Shown in pieces: positions 9,422 to 17,206 of a stretch of DNA of 64,000 nucleotides; position 1 is the stretch's first letter, and each line of letters opens with the position of its first letter. The stretch is taken from contig JAEUKC010000254.1 of the NCBI GenBank assembly GCA_016794445.1, positions 1 through 64,000 on the forward strand, read 5' to 3'. A program made the position numbers and the translations under genes. The stretch is from JADJMO01 sp016794445 (lineage in GTDB: Bacteria; Myxococcota_A; Polyangia; Polyangiales; JADJMO01). The notes under the pieces are model-generated. The model was given only the letters and a program-made list of their open reading frames with translations, was not told the DNA's origin and did not search any database.

Positions 9422-9450
9422 TTGCCCGGTTACCGTGAGGCGCGTAGGTT
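9422..9450 (+). promoter_or_regulatory. Possible sigma-70-type promoter for the Ser/Thr kinase gene
   Basis: TTGCCC (9422-9427) and TAGGTT (9445-9450) with a 17-base spacer lie 33 bases before the ATG at 9483. This overlaps the beginning of the longer in-frame GTG reading at 9417 and supports the shorter protein. The match is partial. Confidence 0.35.
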
Positions 9451-9482
9451 TACGTCGACCCTGGAAAGGGGTCGCGGGGTCC

Positions 9483-11327
9483 ATGGGGAGCAAGGCCGAG
9501 AACCTGAACTTCGGCAAATACCGACTCGTCGCCGAGCTCGGGAGCGGAGGCATGGGCGATGTCTTCCTCGCGATCGCGCAGGGGCCCCGCAATTTCAACA
9601 AGCTGCAGGTGGTCAAGCGGCTGCGGCCCGAGCTCGCCGAGGACGACGAGTTCCTCGGGATGTTCCTGAACGAGGCCCGGCTCGCGGCCCGGCTCAACCA
9701 CCCCAACGTCGTCCAGACCAACGAGGTCGGCGAGGAGGCGGGCGTCCACTTCATCGCCATGGAGTACCTGGAAGGCCAGTCCCTCCACGCGGTGCTCCGG
9801 CGTGCCCAGGGCCGTTTCCCGCTCGCGATGCACGTCCGCGTCATCGCCGAGGTGTGCGCGGGGCTGCACCACGCCCACGAGCTGCTCGACTTCGACGGCA
9901 CGCCGCTCTCCGTCGTGCACCGGGACTGCTCGCCGCAGAACATCTTCCTCACCTACGACGGCGGGGTGAAGGTGCTCGACTTCGGCATCGCCAAGGCGGC
10001 GGACACGTCCTCGTACACGCGCACCGGCGTCCTCAAGGGCAAGGTGCCGTACATGGCGCCCGAGCAGCTCGAGGGGCACGACGTCGACCGACGCGTGGAC
10101 ATCTTCGCCGTCGGTTCGATGCTCTGGGAGGCGGCCACGGGCACCCGCCTGTGGAAGGGCCTCAACGACGTGCAGATCGCCCACCGCATCCACCTCGGGG
10201 ACATCCCGGCGCCGAGCAGCGCGAACCCCGACGTGAACGACCACCTCGAGGCGATCGTCATGAAGTGCCTCGCGATGGACCGCGAGGCCCGCTACCCGAC
10301 CGCGGCGGCGCTGCAGCACGATCTCGAGCTCGTGGTCGAAGAGCTCGGGGGTGCGACGACGCGGGACATCGGCAAGTGGGTGGCCACGGCCTTCGTCGAG
10401 ACCCGTCGCCAGCTCCGCTCGCGGATCGAGCAGGAGCTCAAGCAGCTGCTCGCCGGGCGCGCCGCCTCGGGTGAGGTCCCCCTCTGGCGCAGCGCGGAGA
10501 ACCCCGCTGCCCGGAGCGGCGAACACGCGGCCGTGCGCGACGCACCGACCCTGACCGCGCCGATCGACGTCGGCGCCGCGGTGTCGCTGAGCCCGCTCTC
10601 GAGTGGTGAGCTCGTCGCGCGCACGCCCATCAGCTCGGCGCGAGGCCTCGCGCTACCGCTACCGCAGGCCGCCCCACCCGTCGGCGAGCCGGCCGCCACC
10701 ACGCAGTCGTCGCTCCCGATCTCCGAGCGCACGGGCCGGCGCTCGCTGTTCCCCGATCTGCACGAGGACACAGGGCGACGACGGCGCGTGCTGGCGCTCC
10801 TGTTCGGCGGCGTGGTGGTGGCCACGGTGCTGCTCGTGCTCGTGATCCGCGGCCGGGAGCCCGCGAGCGGGGCGGCGAAGAGCGGCGGAGCCGAGACCCC
10901 CGTGGCCAAGGTCACCGGCAAGGAGGTCGCGCCGAGCGCCACCGCGCTCACCACCAAGGCCGAGGGGGCCTACCTCCTCACGCTCGAGATCGAGCCGAAA
11001 GACGCCAAGATCTACCTCGACGACCAGCTCGTCACCAAGCTGCGCCACACGCTCCTGGCCGGCGAAGAGCACGTCGTCCGCGTGGAGGCGACCGGGTTCC
11101 TGCCCCGCACCGAGAAGCTCAAGCTCGACAAGGACGCAACCCTGCGCGTGACGCTCGATCCGGCCTCCGCGAAGCACGACCCGACCAAGCCGGCCGCCAA
11201 GGGGCCGAAGTCGGTGCCCGAGCCCAACGTCACACCCGGGCCGAGCGGCTTCGCCCCCGCGCCCACTGCCTCCTCCGTCGCGAAACCCAAGCCCACCCTC
11301 GATCGGGAAGACCCATGGCAGAAGTGA
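9483..11327 (+). CDS. Membrane Ser/Thr protein kinase with PEGA domain
   Basis: Eukaryotic-like (Hanks-type) kinase of 614 residues. The ATG at 9483 has a GGAAAGGGG ribosome-binding site and places the Gly loop (ELGSGGMGDVFLA) near residue 20. The catalytic motifs are intact: VVHRD with Asp148, DFG with Asp166, and the GKVPYMAPEQL activation segment. A linker of about 130 residues leads to one membrane helix at about 436-457. An extracytoplasmic PEGA domain follows (about 493-555; IEPKDAKIYLDDQL...), then a Pro-rich end. PEGA domains are thought to contact the envelope. The next gene overlaps by 13 bases and also encodes a PEGA domain, so the two products probably work together. Confidence 0.93.
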   Translation: MGSKAENLNFGKYRLVAELGSGGMGDVFLAIAQGPRNFNKLQVVKRLRPELAEDDEFLGMFLNEARLAARLNHPNVVQTNEVGEEAGVHFIAMEYLEGQSLHAVLRRAQGRFPLAMHVRVIAEVCAGLHHAHELLDFDGTPLSVVHRDCSPQNIFLTYDGGVKVLDFGIAKAADTSSYTRTGVLKGKVPYMAPEQLEGHDVDRRVDIFAVGSMLWEAATGTRLWKGLNDVQIAHRIHLGDIPAPSSANPDVNDHLEAIVMKCLAMDREARYPTAAALQHDLELVVEELGGATTRDIGKWVATAFVETRRQLRSRIEQELKQLLAGRAASGEVPLWRSAENPAARSGEHAAVRDAPTLTAPIDVGAAVSLSPLSSGELVARTPISSARGLALPLPQAAPPVGEPAATTQSSLPISERTGRRSLFPDLHEDTGRRRRVLALLFGGVVVATVLLVLVIRGREPASGAAKSGGAETPVAKVTGKEVAPSATALTTKAEGAYLLTLEIEPKDAKIYLDDQLVTKLRHTLLAGEEHVVRVEATGFLPRTEKLKLDKDATLRVTLDPASAKHDPTKPAAKGPKSVPEPNVTPGPSGFAPAPTASSVAKPKPTLDREDPWQK

Positions 11328-12295
11328 CCGTGAGCGGATCGCGCCGAAGGGTGGCTGGCCTGGTCGTGATCGCGTTGCTCGCGACCCACGCACCGGCGTT
11401 GCGCGCCGCGCCCGAGGCGGCGCCGTCGGCCTCCGCGATGGCCGAGGCCAAGATGCGCTACGACCGCGGCCTCAAGCTCTACGACGAGGGCAACTACGAC
11501 GCGGCGCGGGTCGAGATGCAGCGCGCCTACGAGCTCGCGCCCACCTACCGCATCCTCTACAATCTCGGCCTCGTCCACCGGCAGCTGAACGACTACGCCG
11601 CGTCGCTCAAGGCCTTCCAGCAGTACCTCGCGGAGGGCGGCAAGAAGGTCGACGCCAAGCGCCGCGCCGAGGTGGAGAAGTACCTCGCGGACCTCAAGTC
11701 GCACGTCGCGATGCTCACCATCGAGGTGGACAAGCCCGGCGCCGAGGTCTCGATCGACGAAGCGGCGATCGGCACGGCGCCGCTCGGCGAGCCGGTGATG
11801 GTCAACGCAGGCAAGCGCCGGATCTCGGCCCGCCTGCCCGGTCGCCCACCCGAGACCAAGGTCGTCACGGTGGCGGGTGGCGACGCGGTCACGGTGAAGC
11901 TCGAGCTCGGAGAGCCGGCCCCCGACAAGCCGCCCCCGTTGCCGGCCCCGCCACCGAAGCCCGTCGTGTCGAACACCCCCGTCTACGTGGCGTGGGGAGC
12001 GACCGGCGTGCTCGCGCTCGGGGCGGGCGTCAGCGCGGGCTTCCTCTTCTTCGCCTCGCGCGACCTCCGCGCGCTCAAGGCCGAACCCTCGCCTTCGCGC
12101 GTCGACCTCGAGCCGGCCGCGAGCAAGGCCAGGACCTGGGCGCTGGTGACCGACATCTTCCTCGCGAGCACCCTCGTCGCCGGCGGCGTCGCCACCTACC
12201 TCACGCTCCGGAGCCCGACCAAGGAGGGCCCGAAGACGGGCGGCGTGGAGCTCGGGGTCGGCCTCGGGTTCGTCACGCTGAGCGGAGGCTTCTGA
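11315..12295 (+). CDS. TPR and PEGA domain envelope protein
   Basis: Predicted exported protein of 326 residues. A signal peptide (about 1-31, ending ALRAAP) is followed by two tetratricopeptide-like helical repeats (about 45-115; KMRYDRGLKLYDEGNYDAA and ILYNLGLVHRQLNDYAAS). A PEGA-type beta domain covers about 135-195 (VDKPGAEVSIDEAAIG). After a Pro-rich hinge come two membrane helices near 225-245 and 275-295. This layout is widespread in Myxococcota, often beside Ser/Thr kinases. It is consistent with a scaffold that links the inner membrane to envelope partners. Its start lies inside the end of the kinase gene, and its 3' end overlaps the convergent diguanylate cyclase gene by 23 bases. 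Confidence 0.8.
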   Translation: MAEVTVSGSRRRVAGLVVIALLATHAPALRAAPEAAPSASAMAEAKMRYDRGLKLYDEGNYDAARVEMQRAYELAPTYRILYNLGLVHRQLNDYAASLKAFQQYLAEGGKKVDAKRRAEVEKYLADLKSHVAMLTIEVDKPGAEVSIDEAAIGTAPLGEPVMVNAGKRRISARLPGRPPETKVVTVAGGDAVTVKLELGEPAPDKPPPLPAPPPKPVVSNTPVYVAWGATGVLALGAGVSAGFLFFASRDLRALKAEPSPSRVDLEPAASKARTWALVTDIFLASTLVAGGVATYLTLRSPTKEGPKTGGVELGVGLGFVTLSGGF

Positions 12296-13520
12296 CGGCG
12301 TCGCTCGCGCCGTCGCTGTCTTCGACGGACGCGGCCTCGACGAGGCGCAGGGTCGACGACGAGGCGGCGGAGTCGAGGTCGCTCTCGGGCTCGAACGCCT
12401 CGACCGCCTGTCCGGGCAGCACGCCGACGACGCGATCGCGACCGGCGCGCTTGGCGCGGTAGAGGGCCGAGTCGGCGAGCGAGAGCGCCTGCTCCCAGCG
12501 CAGATCACCGAACGGGAACAGGGTCCACCCGATCGAGCAGGTGCGGCTCAACGGCCCGCCCGCGACCGCGAAGGGGTGCTCGGCGACGCGGCGACGGATG
12601 CGCTCCGCGAGGAGCGCGCCCGTCTCGGCGGCGTCCTTTGCGTCGGCCCGCGCGACGACGACGAACTCCTCCCCGCCCCAGCGCACCACCACGTCTTCGG
12701 CGCGCACCGTGCGGGCGAGGACGCCGGCGATCTCCCGGAGGACGAGGTCGCCGGCCTCGTGCCCGCGCTCGTCGTTCACCTGCTTGAAGTGATCGACGTC
12801 GAGCATCATGAGGACGAGGGGCCGGCTCGGGTCTCGGCGCACGCGCGGCGCCTCGAGGGTCATCAGCTCGGTCAAGAAGCGGCGGTTGCGTACCCCCGTG
12901 AGCGCGTCGCGCAGGGCCATGTCGGCGATCTCGAGGCGGAGCCGGACGTTGTCGGTGCGGGTCTTGTGCTCCTTGAGCACCATCAATGCGAGCACCGTGG
13001 CGAACAGCACGATCATGAGCGGCAGGGTGCGCAGCTCCGGGCGAGACAGGAGCGCGAACACCGCCATGGGCAGCAGCGTCGGCAGCATGTAGGCGAGGTA
13101 GAGCACGGGGCTCGAGCCGAGCGAGAGCAGCGCGACCGCTGCGGTGCCTGCCTGGCAGATCGCGAACAGCGCGAGCTGGGTCGGATCGAGGTGGCGCAGC
13201 GAGAGCAGCTGGATGACGAGCAGGCCGCAGGCGGCCGCGGTGGACCCGAGCCCGAACAGCGCGTGCCGCACGCGGACCGAGGCGAACGGGCCGTGACGGC
13301 GACGACCGAGCAGCGTGAGCACGACGCGGGCCGCGATGACGCAGTACACGGCGAAGAACGCGCGCTGGATCTCGGGCCGGCCCTCGTAGATCGGGCCGAG
13401 CACGCTGCGCAGCAGGAGGAGCACGAGCAGCAGCGCGGGCTGCGAGAGGATGGACCTCTCGTACAGCTCGTCGACCATCGTCTGCTCGACGGCCGCGTCG
13501 ATGTCCCGCTCCCCCGCCAC
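12273..13520 (-). CDS. Diguanylate cyclase (GGDEF)
   Basis: Integral-membrane c-di-GMP synthase, 415 residues from a GTG. Six or so hydrophobic segments fill about residues 25-185. A short coiled linker leads into a GGDEF domain at about 200-365. The active-site loop reads GGEEF, and a product-inhibition I-site RxxD (RAED) sits five residues before it, so both catalysis and feedback control look intact. The C-terminal ~45 residues are acidic and Ser-rich. It lies 34 bases behind the DUF58 gene on the same strand and may be the last gene of that operon, though the gap leaves room for separate expression. Confidence 0.92.
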   Translation of the reverse strand: MAGERDIDAAVEQTMVDELYERSILSQPALLLVLLLLRSVLGPIYEGRPEIQRAFFAVYCVIAARVVLTLLGRRRHGPFASVRVRHALFGLGSTAAACGLLVIQLLSLRHLDPTQLALFAICQAGTAAVALLSLGSSPVLYLAYMLPTLLPMAVFALLSRPELRTLPLMIVLFATVLALMVLKEHKTRTDNVRLRLEIADMALRDALTGVRNRRFLTELMTLEAPRVRRDPSRPLVLMMLDVDHFKQVNDERGHEAGDLVLREIAGVLARTVRAEDVVVRWGGEEFVVVARADAKDAAETGALLAERIRRRVAEHPFAVAGGPLSRTCSIGWTLFPFGDLRWEQALSLADSALYRAKRAGRDRVVGVLPGQAVEAFEPESDLDSAASSSTLRLVEAASVEDSDGASDAVRSLRSA

Positions 13521-13554
13521 TGTCCTTGGACGGTATCAGGCCAGCGCGTGTTCG

Positions 13555-14454
13555 CTAGTCGATCCCACCGGCGGCGAGGCGACGGACGACGGGGGCGAGG
13601 GCCTCGTCGCTCTGGGCGCGGGCGTAGCTCGCCCGCGCGCGTCGACAGCCTTCACGCAGTGCGGCAACGAGGGCCTCGAGCCGGTGGGCATAGGCCGCGC
13701 GAGCCTCGGCATCGAACGTGACGTCGATGGTGCCACCGGTCTCGGCGTCGACGAGCTCGAGGTCGGAGTCCCAGGGTGGGTCGATGTCGTCCGGGGCGAG
13801 CACCTGGATCAACCGCACGTCGTGACCCGAGGCCTTCGCGCGGACGAGGGCCCGCGGCCAGGCGTCGATGTCGCCCCGCGGAGCGAGCGCGTCGGTGATG
13901 ACGACGAGCACGCCCGAGCGGCCGCAGCGCCGGAGCAGCTCGCCCATCGTGGCGTCGGGCATGGGTGACTCCTCGCCCGGTGGGTCGGCGTCGAAGCGAC
14001 CGAGCAGCGCGTGCAGCGCGCCGAACTGCCCGCGGCCCCGCTTGGCCGGCGAGAGGTCGACGCCGCGCCGCGACAGGGAGGCCACCTGCGCGCGCTCGCC
14101 GTCGGAGAGGGCGAGGTAGGCGACCGCGGCCGCGATCTTGAGCGCGAGCGGCAGCTTGGGCGGCTCGCCGATCCCCATCGAGCCCGTGACGTCGACCGCG
14201 ATGCGCACCGCCGCCTCTTCCTCGGCGCGGTAGCGCTTGATGACGGTCTGGTCGCTGCGGGCGAGGACGTTCCAGTCGAGGCGGCGCAGGTCGTCGCCGG
14301 GCGCGTAGGGGCGGTGATCGACGAACTCGGGGGACTGCCCGCGCCGGCGCGAGGCCTGGGCCCCCTGCGCGTCGGTGGCGGTGCGAAAGGCGAGGTGACG
14401 ACGCAGTCGATCGAGCTCCGCGAGCTCGCCTGCGGTGAGCAGGTCGTCGGTCAT
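13555..14454 (-). CDS. DUF58 domain protein (vWA-like)
   Basis: Cytoplasmic 299-residue protein of the DUF58 family. The family's core motif is clear (DHRPYAPGDDLRRLDWNVLA, then SDQTVIKRYRAEEE, about 50-85). A von Willebrand-A-like fold with a MIDAS-type DVTGSMG follows near 95. DUF58 proteins usually sit beside a MoxR AAA+ ATPase or an ABC exporter and are thought to act as metal-dependent adaptors for membrane complexes. Here the ATG overlaps the permease stop by 4 bases, tying it to the ABC transporter. No MoxR gene is present in the run. Confidence 0.86.
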   Translation of the reverse strand: MTDDLLTAGELAELDRLRRHLAFRTATDAQGAQASRRRGQSPEFVDHRPYAPGDDLRRLDWNVLARSDQTVIKRYRAEEEAAVRIAVDVTGSMGIGEPPKLPLALKIAAAVAYLALSDGERAQVASLSRRGVDLSPAKRGRGQFGALHALLGRFDADPPGEESPMPDATMGELLRRCGRSGVLVVITDALAPRGDIDAWPRALVRAKASGHDVRLIQVLAPDDIDPPWDSDLELVDAETGGTIDVTFDAEARAAYAHRLEALVAALREGCRRARASYARAQSDEALAPVVRRLAAGGID

Positions 14455-16259
14455 AGCGGCGGCGGACCCTGATCGCCCTCGTCGTCCTCGGGCGTCTCGG
14501 GCGCGGCCACGGGCGCGGCGGCAGCAGGCGCAGCAGCGGCAGCTTCGGCCGCGGGCGCGGGCTCGACCAGCGGCGGGGGCGCGTCGTCGGTCTCGTCGTC
14601 GTCGTCGTCCTCTTCGTCCTCGCGCAGGAGCTTGCGCTCGGTGGCGGCGAGGGCCTTCTCCTCCTTGCCGATCGCGCGGCGCGCGCGCTCGAACGAGCCC
14701 CCGAGCAGGACGAGCCCGAGGACCGCCCAGAAGAGCCCGCCCCCGAGCGAGGAGAGGCTCGCCCACTCGGCGTCCACGCCGTCGGTCTCGCCGAGCGCGT
14801 AGAACGGGAACGCTGGGCTGAGCGCGCAGAACGTGAACGGGCGCCGCTCGTGGTTGACGATCACGTTGAGGAGCCACGGCAGCACGAGCGCGACGCCGGC
14901 CAGCGCGAACACCGCCGCGCGCGCCGTGCCGGACGGCGTGGGGTTCTTGGCCGTGCGCATCCACCCGAGGATCCCGAGCAGGAACAGGTCGAAGCAGAGG
15001 ATGTAGACGACGATGGTGGCGAGCCCCGCGCCGAGCACGCCGACGGCCGCCGAGTTCATGGGCGCGCCGAGCAGGTTGCGGAGAGCCCCGCCGCCGCCCT
15101 GGACCGCGCCGAAGAAGACGAGGCCGAGGAGGACCATGCCCCCGAGGACCTGCAGCGCCGCGCCCCGGAGCAGGCCGGGACCCATGGCGCGACCGAACGG
15201 CGAAGTCTGCAGGCGCTCCCACCGGGCGCGCACGAGGCGGCTCGCCGCGATCGGCTCCGCCGCCAGCACGGCGACCATCACCACGAGCAGGATCGAGGTG
15301 CCGATGAACGCGAGCACCGCGAAGCCCTTGGCCGCGGAGGGCTCGATGCGCAGGAACGTGAGGAACACGGCGCACCCGAGCAGCACCGTGGCGCCGAGGT
15401 ACCAGCGCTTGACCCCGGTGGAGTGGTCGTCGTTCGCGCTCGCGAGGTTGCTCGCGGTGAGCGCCTGGAACAGCCAGAACGGCAACCCGAGGGCGAGCGC
15501 CGGCCAGAGCAGGAGCCAGAGCGCGTAGTCGGCGCCGAACGGCATGGTCGCGTACGCCGTGGCCCACCACGCAGGACCGCTGAATGCGAGCGTGCTCTTG
15601 CGCGCGAACGCCTCGCCGGTCGCGACGAGGATCGTGAACAGGATGGGCAGACCCGCGGCCGGCACGATGATCGAGGTGGCGAGCGCCGCGCGGAGGGTCT
15701 GCGCGCGCGAGGCGATGGCGAGGCCGAACGACACGCTGACCGCGGCGACGAGCATCACGTAGACCACCGCGACCACGAGCTCGAGCGCGGTGACGCCGCC
15801 GAACAGGAACGGGATGGCAGCAAGTGGCAGCAGCGCCACCACCTGGAGCAGGATGCTGCCGTAGGCCGCGAGGAACTTTCCCCGCGCGATGTCCCTGGGC
15901 GCGAGGCCGGTGAGCAGGAGCGGCTCGAGGGTGCGGCCCTCGCGCTCGGTCGCGATCGCGCCGGCCGCGGTGGCCGGGCCGATGAGCGCGACGTAGCCGA
16001 GGAGCACGCTGACGAACCCCTGGAAGAGGGACGCGCCGAGCTGCGCCGAGCGCCCGCGCGCGGACTCGGTGCTGCCGACGGCGAGCATGCCGAGCCCGAC
16101 CAGCACGACGACGGCGGTGATCTGCCAGGGGAGCCGCGGCAGCCGCATGGCCTGGCGGAGCTCGCGCAGGAGCAGCGGGTTGGGCTCGCCGCGGAACCCG
16201 CCGCCGCGGGGCGCGGGCCGGGCGCGGGTGCTGTGCGCGGGGCCTTCGGCGCGGCTCAT
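14451..16259 (-). CDS. ABC-2 type transporter permease
   Basis: Membrane half of an ABC exporter, 602 residues. The first ~50 residues are cytoplasmic (motif PNPLLLRELRQAMR, typical of Gld/NatB-like ABC-2 permeases). About twelve hydrophobic segments follow, up to around residue 510. The C-terminal ~90 residues form an unusual highly charged then Ala/Pro-rich tail (acidic DEEDDDDDETDD), probably disordered in the cytoplasm. It overlaps the ATPase stop and the DUF58 start by 4 bases each. The substrate cannot be inferred. In such operons the exporter often serves motility or envelope maintenance. Confidence 0.88.
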   Translation of the reverse strand: MSRAEGPAHSTRARPAPRGGGFRGEPNPLLLRELRQAMRLPRLPWQITAVVVLVGLGMLAVGSTESARGRSAQLGASLFQGFVSVLLGYVALIGPATAAGAIATEREGRTLEPLLLTGLAPRDIARGKFLAAYGSILLQVVALLPLAAIPFLFGGVTALELVVAVVYVMLVAAVSVSFGLAIASRAQTLRAALATSIIVPAAGLPILFTILVATGEAFARKSTLAFSGPAWWATAYATMPFGADYALWLLLWPALALGLPFWLFQALTASNLASANDDHSTGVKRWYLGATVLLGCAVFLTFLRIEPSAAKGFAVLAFIGTSILLVVMVAVLAAEPIAASRLVRARWERLQTSPFGRAMGPGLLRGAALQVLGGMVLLGLVFFGAVQGGGGALRNLLGAPMNSAAVGVLGAGLATIVVYILCFDLFLLGILGWMRTAKNPTPSGTARAAVFALAGVALVLPWLLNVIVNHERRPFTFCALSPAFPFYALGETDGVDAEWASLSSLGGGLFWAVLGLVLLGGSFERARRAIGKEEKALAATERKLLREDEEDDDDDETDDAPPPLVEPAPAAEAAAAAPAAAAPVAAPETPEDDEGDQGPPPL

Positions 16260-17206
16260 TGCACCTCTCCGCGGGTGACCTCGAGGAAGATGCGCTCGAG
16301 CTCGTTGCGCTCGGGCTCGAGCCCGACCAGCAGCACGCCCGACTCGACCATCGCGCGCACGAGGTCGGCGAGCGCGCCGTCGTCGCCCTCGTAGCCGATC
16401 GAGCAGAGGCCGTTCTGCGGGTCACCGAGCAGCTCGACCTCGACGCCGCGCGAACCGAGCACGTCCTTGACCGACAGCGCGGAGCCGAGGACGCGCACGC
16501 GGGCGCGCCGGCGGGCCTTGCCGTCGTCGCTGCGGTCGAGCGCGCGGGCGATGGCGTCGACGGGCCCCGAGGCCACGAGGCGGCCCTTCTCGAGGATGCC
16601 GACGCTCGTGCACATGTCGGCGAGCTCCGCGAGGATGTGCGACGACAGGAAGATGGTCTTGCCCATGCGCCGCAGCTCCATGAGCAGGTCGCGCATCTCG
16701 ATGCGGGCGCGGGGGTCGAGGTCGCTCGCCGGCTCGTCGAGGATGAGCACCTTCGGGTCGTGGAGCAGCGTGCGCGCGAGCTGGATGCGCTGCTTCATGC
16801 CCTTGGAGAGCTCGGCCACGAGGCGGTCGCGGAGGGCGCCGAGGTCGGTCAGATCGATCACGGCCTCCACGGTCGCGGGCCGATCGCTCACGGGGACGCG
16901 GTAGGCGGCGGCGAAGAAATCGAGGTACTCGCCCACCGTGACGCGCTCGTAGACGCCGGGGTGGTCGGCCATGTAGCCGATGCGGCGGCGCACGGCGTCG
17001 GGGTCGACCTCGACGTCGATGCCGTCGATCTCGACGCGCCCGGAGGTGGGCGACAGCAGCGTGGACATCACCCGGATGGTGGTGGTCTTGCCCGCGCCGT
17101 TGGGGCCGATGAAACCGAAGATCTCGCCGCGCTCCACGCGGAAGCTCACGTCGCGGAGCACCTCGCGGTCGCCGAAGCGGTGGGTCAGGTGGCGGACGTG
17201 GATCAC
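16256..17206 (-). CDS. ABC transporter ATP-binding protein
   Basis: Nucleotide-binding subunit of the exporter, 316 residues from the GTG at 17206 that overlaps the preceding stop (GTGA). Walker A is GPNGAGKTT, the signature is LSKGMKQRIQLARTL, Walker B runs KVLILDEPASDLDP, and the H-loop His is in FLSSHI. The ~90 residues after the ATPase core match the C-terminal regulatory extension of NatA/CcmA-like ABC-2 ATPases. It pairs with the permease encoded next. Confidence 0.94.
   Translation of the reverse strand: MIHVRHLTHRFGDREVLRDVSFRVERGEIFGFIGPNGAGKTTTIRVMSTLLSPTSGRVEIDGIDVEVDPDAVRRRIGYMADHPGVYERVTVGEYLDFFAAAYRVPVSDRPATVEAVIDLTDLGALRDRLVAELSKGMKQRIQLARTLLHDPKVLILDEPASDLDPRARIEMRDLLMELRRMGKTIFLSSHILAELADMCTSVGILEKGRLVASGPVDAIARALDRSDDGKARRRARVRVLGSALSVKDVLGSRGVEVELLGDPQNGLCSIGYEGDDGALADLVRAMVESGVLLVGLEPERNELERIFLEVTRGEVQ

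Noticed and set aside
9417..9482. GTG start for a longer Ser/Thr kinase
   Set aside because: It has no ribosome-binding site and overlaps the likely promoter. The ATG at 9483 has a good site and places the kinase domain at the usual distance.
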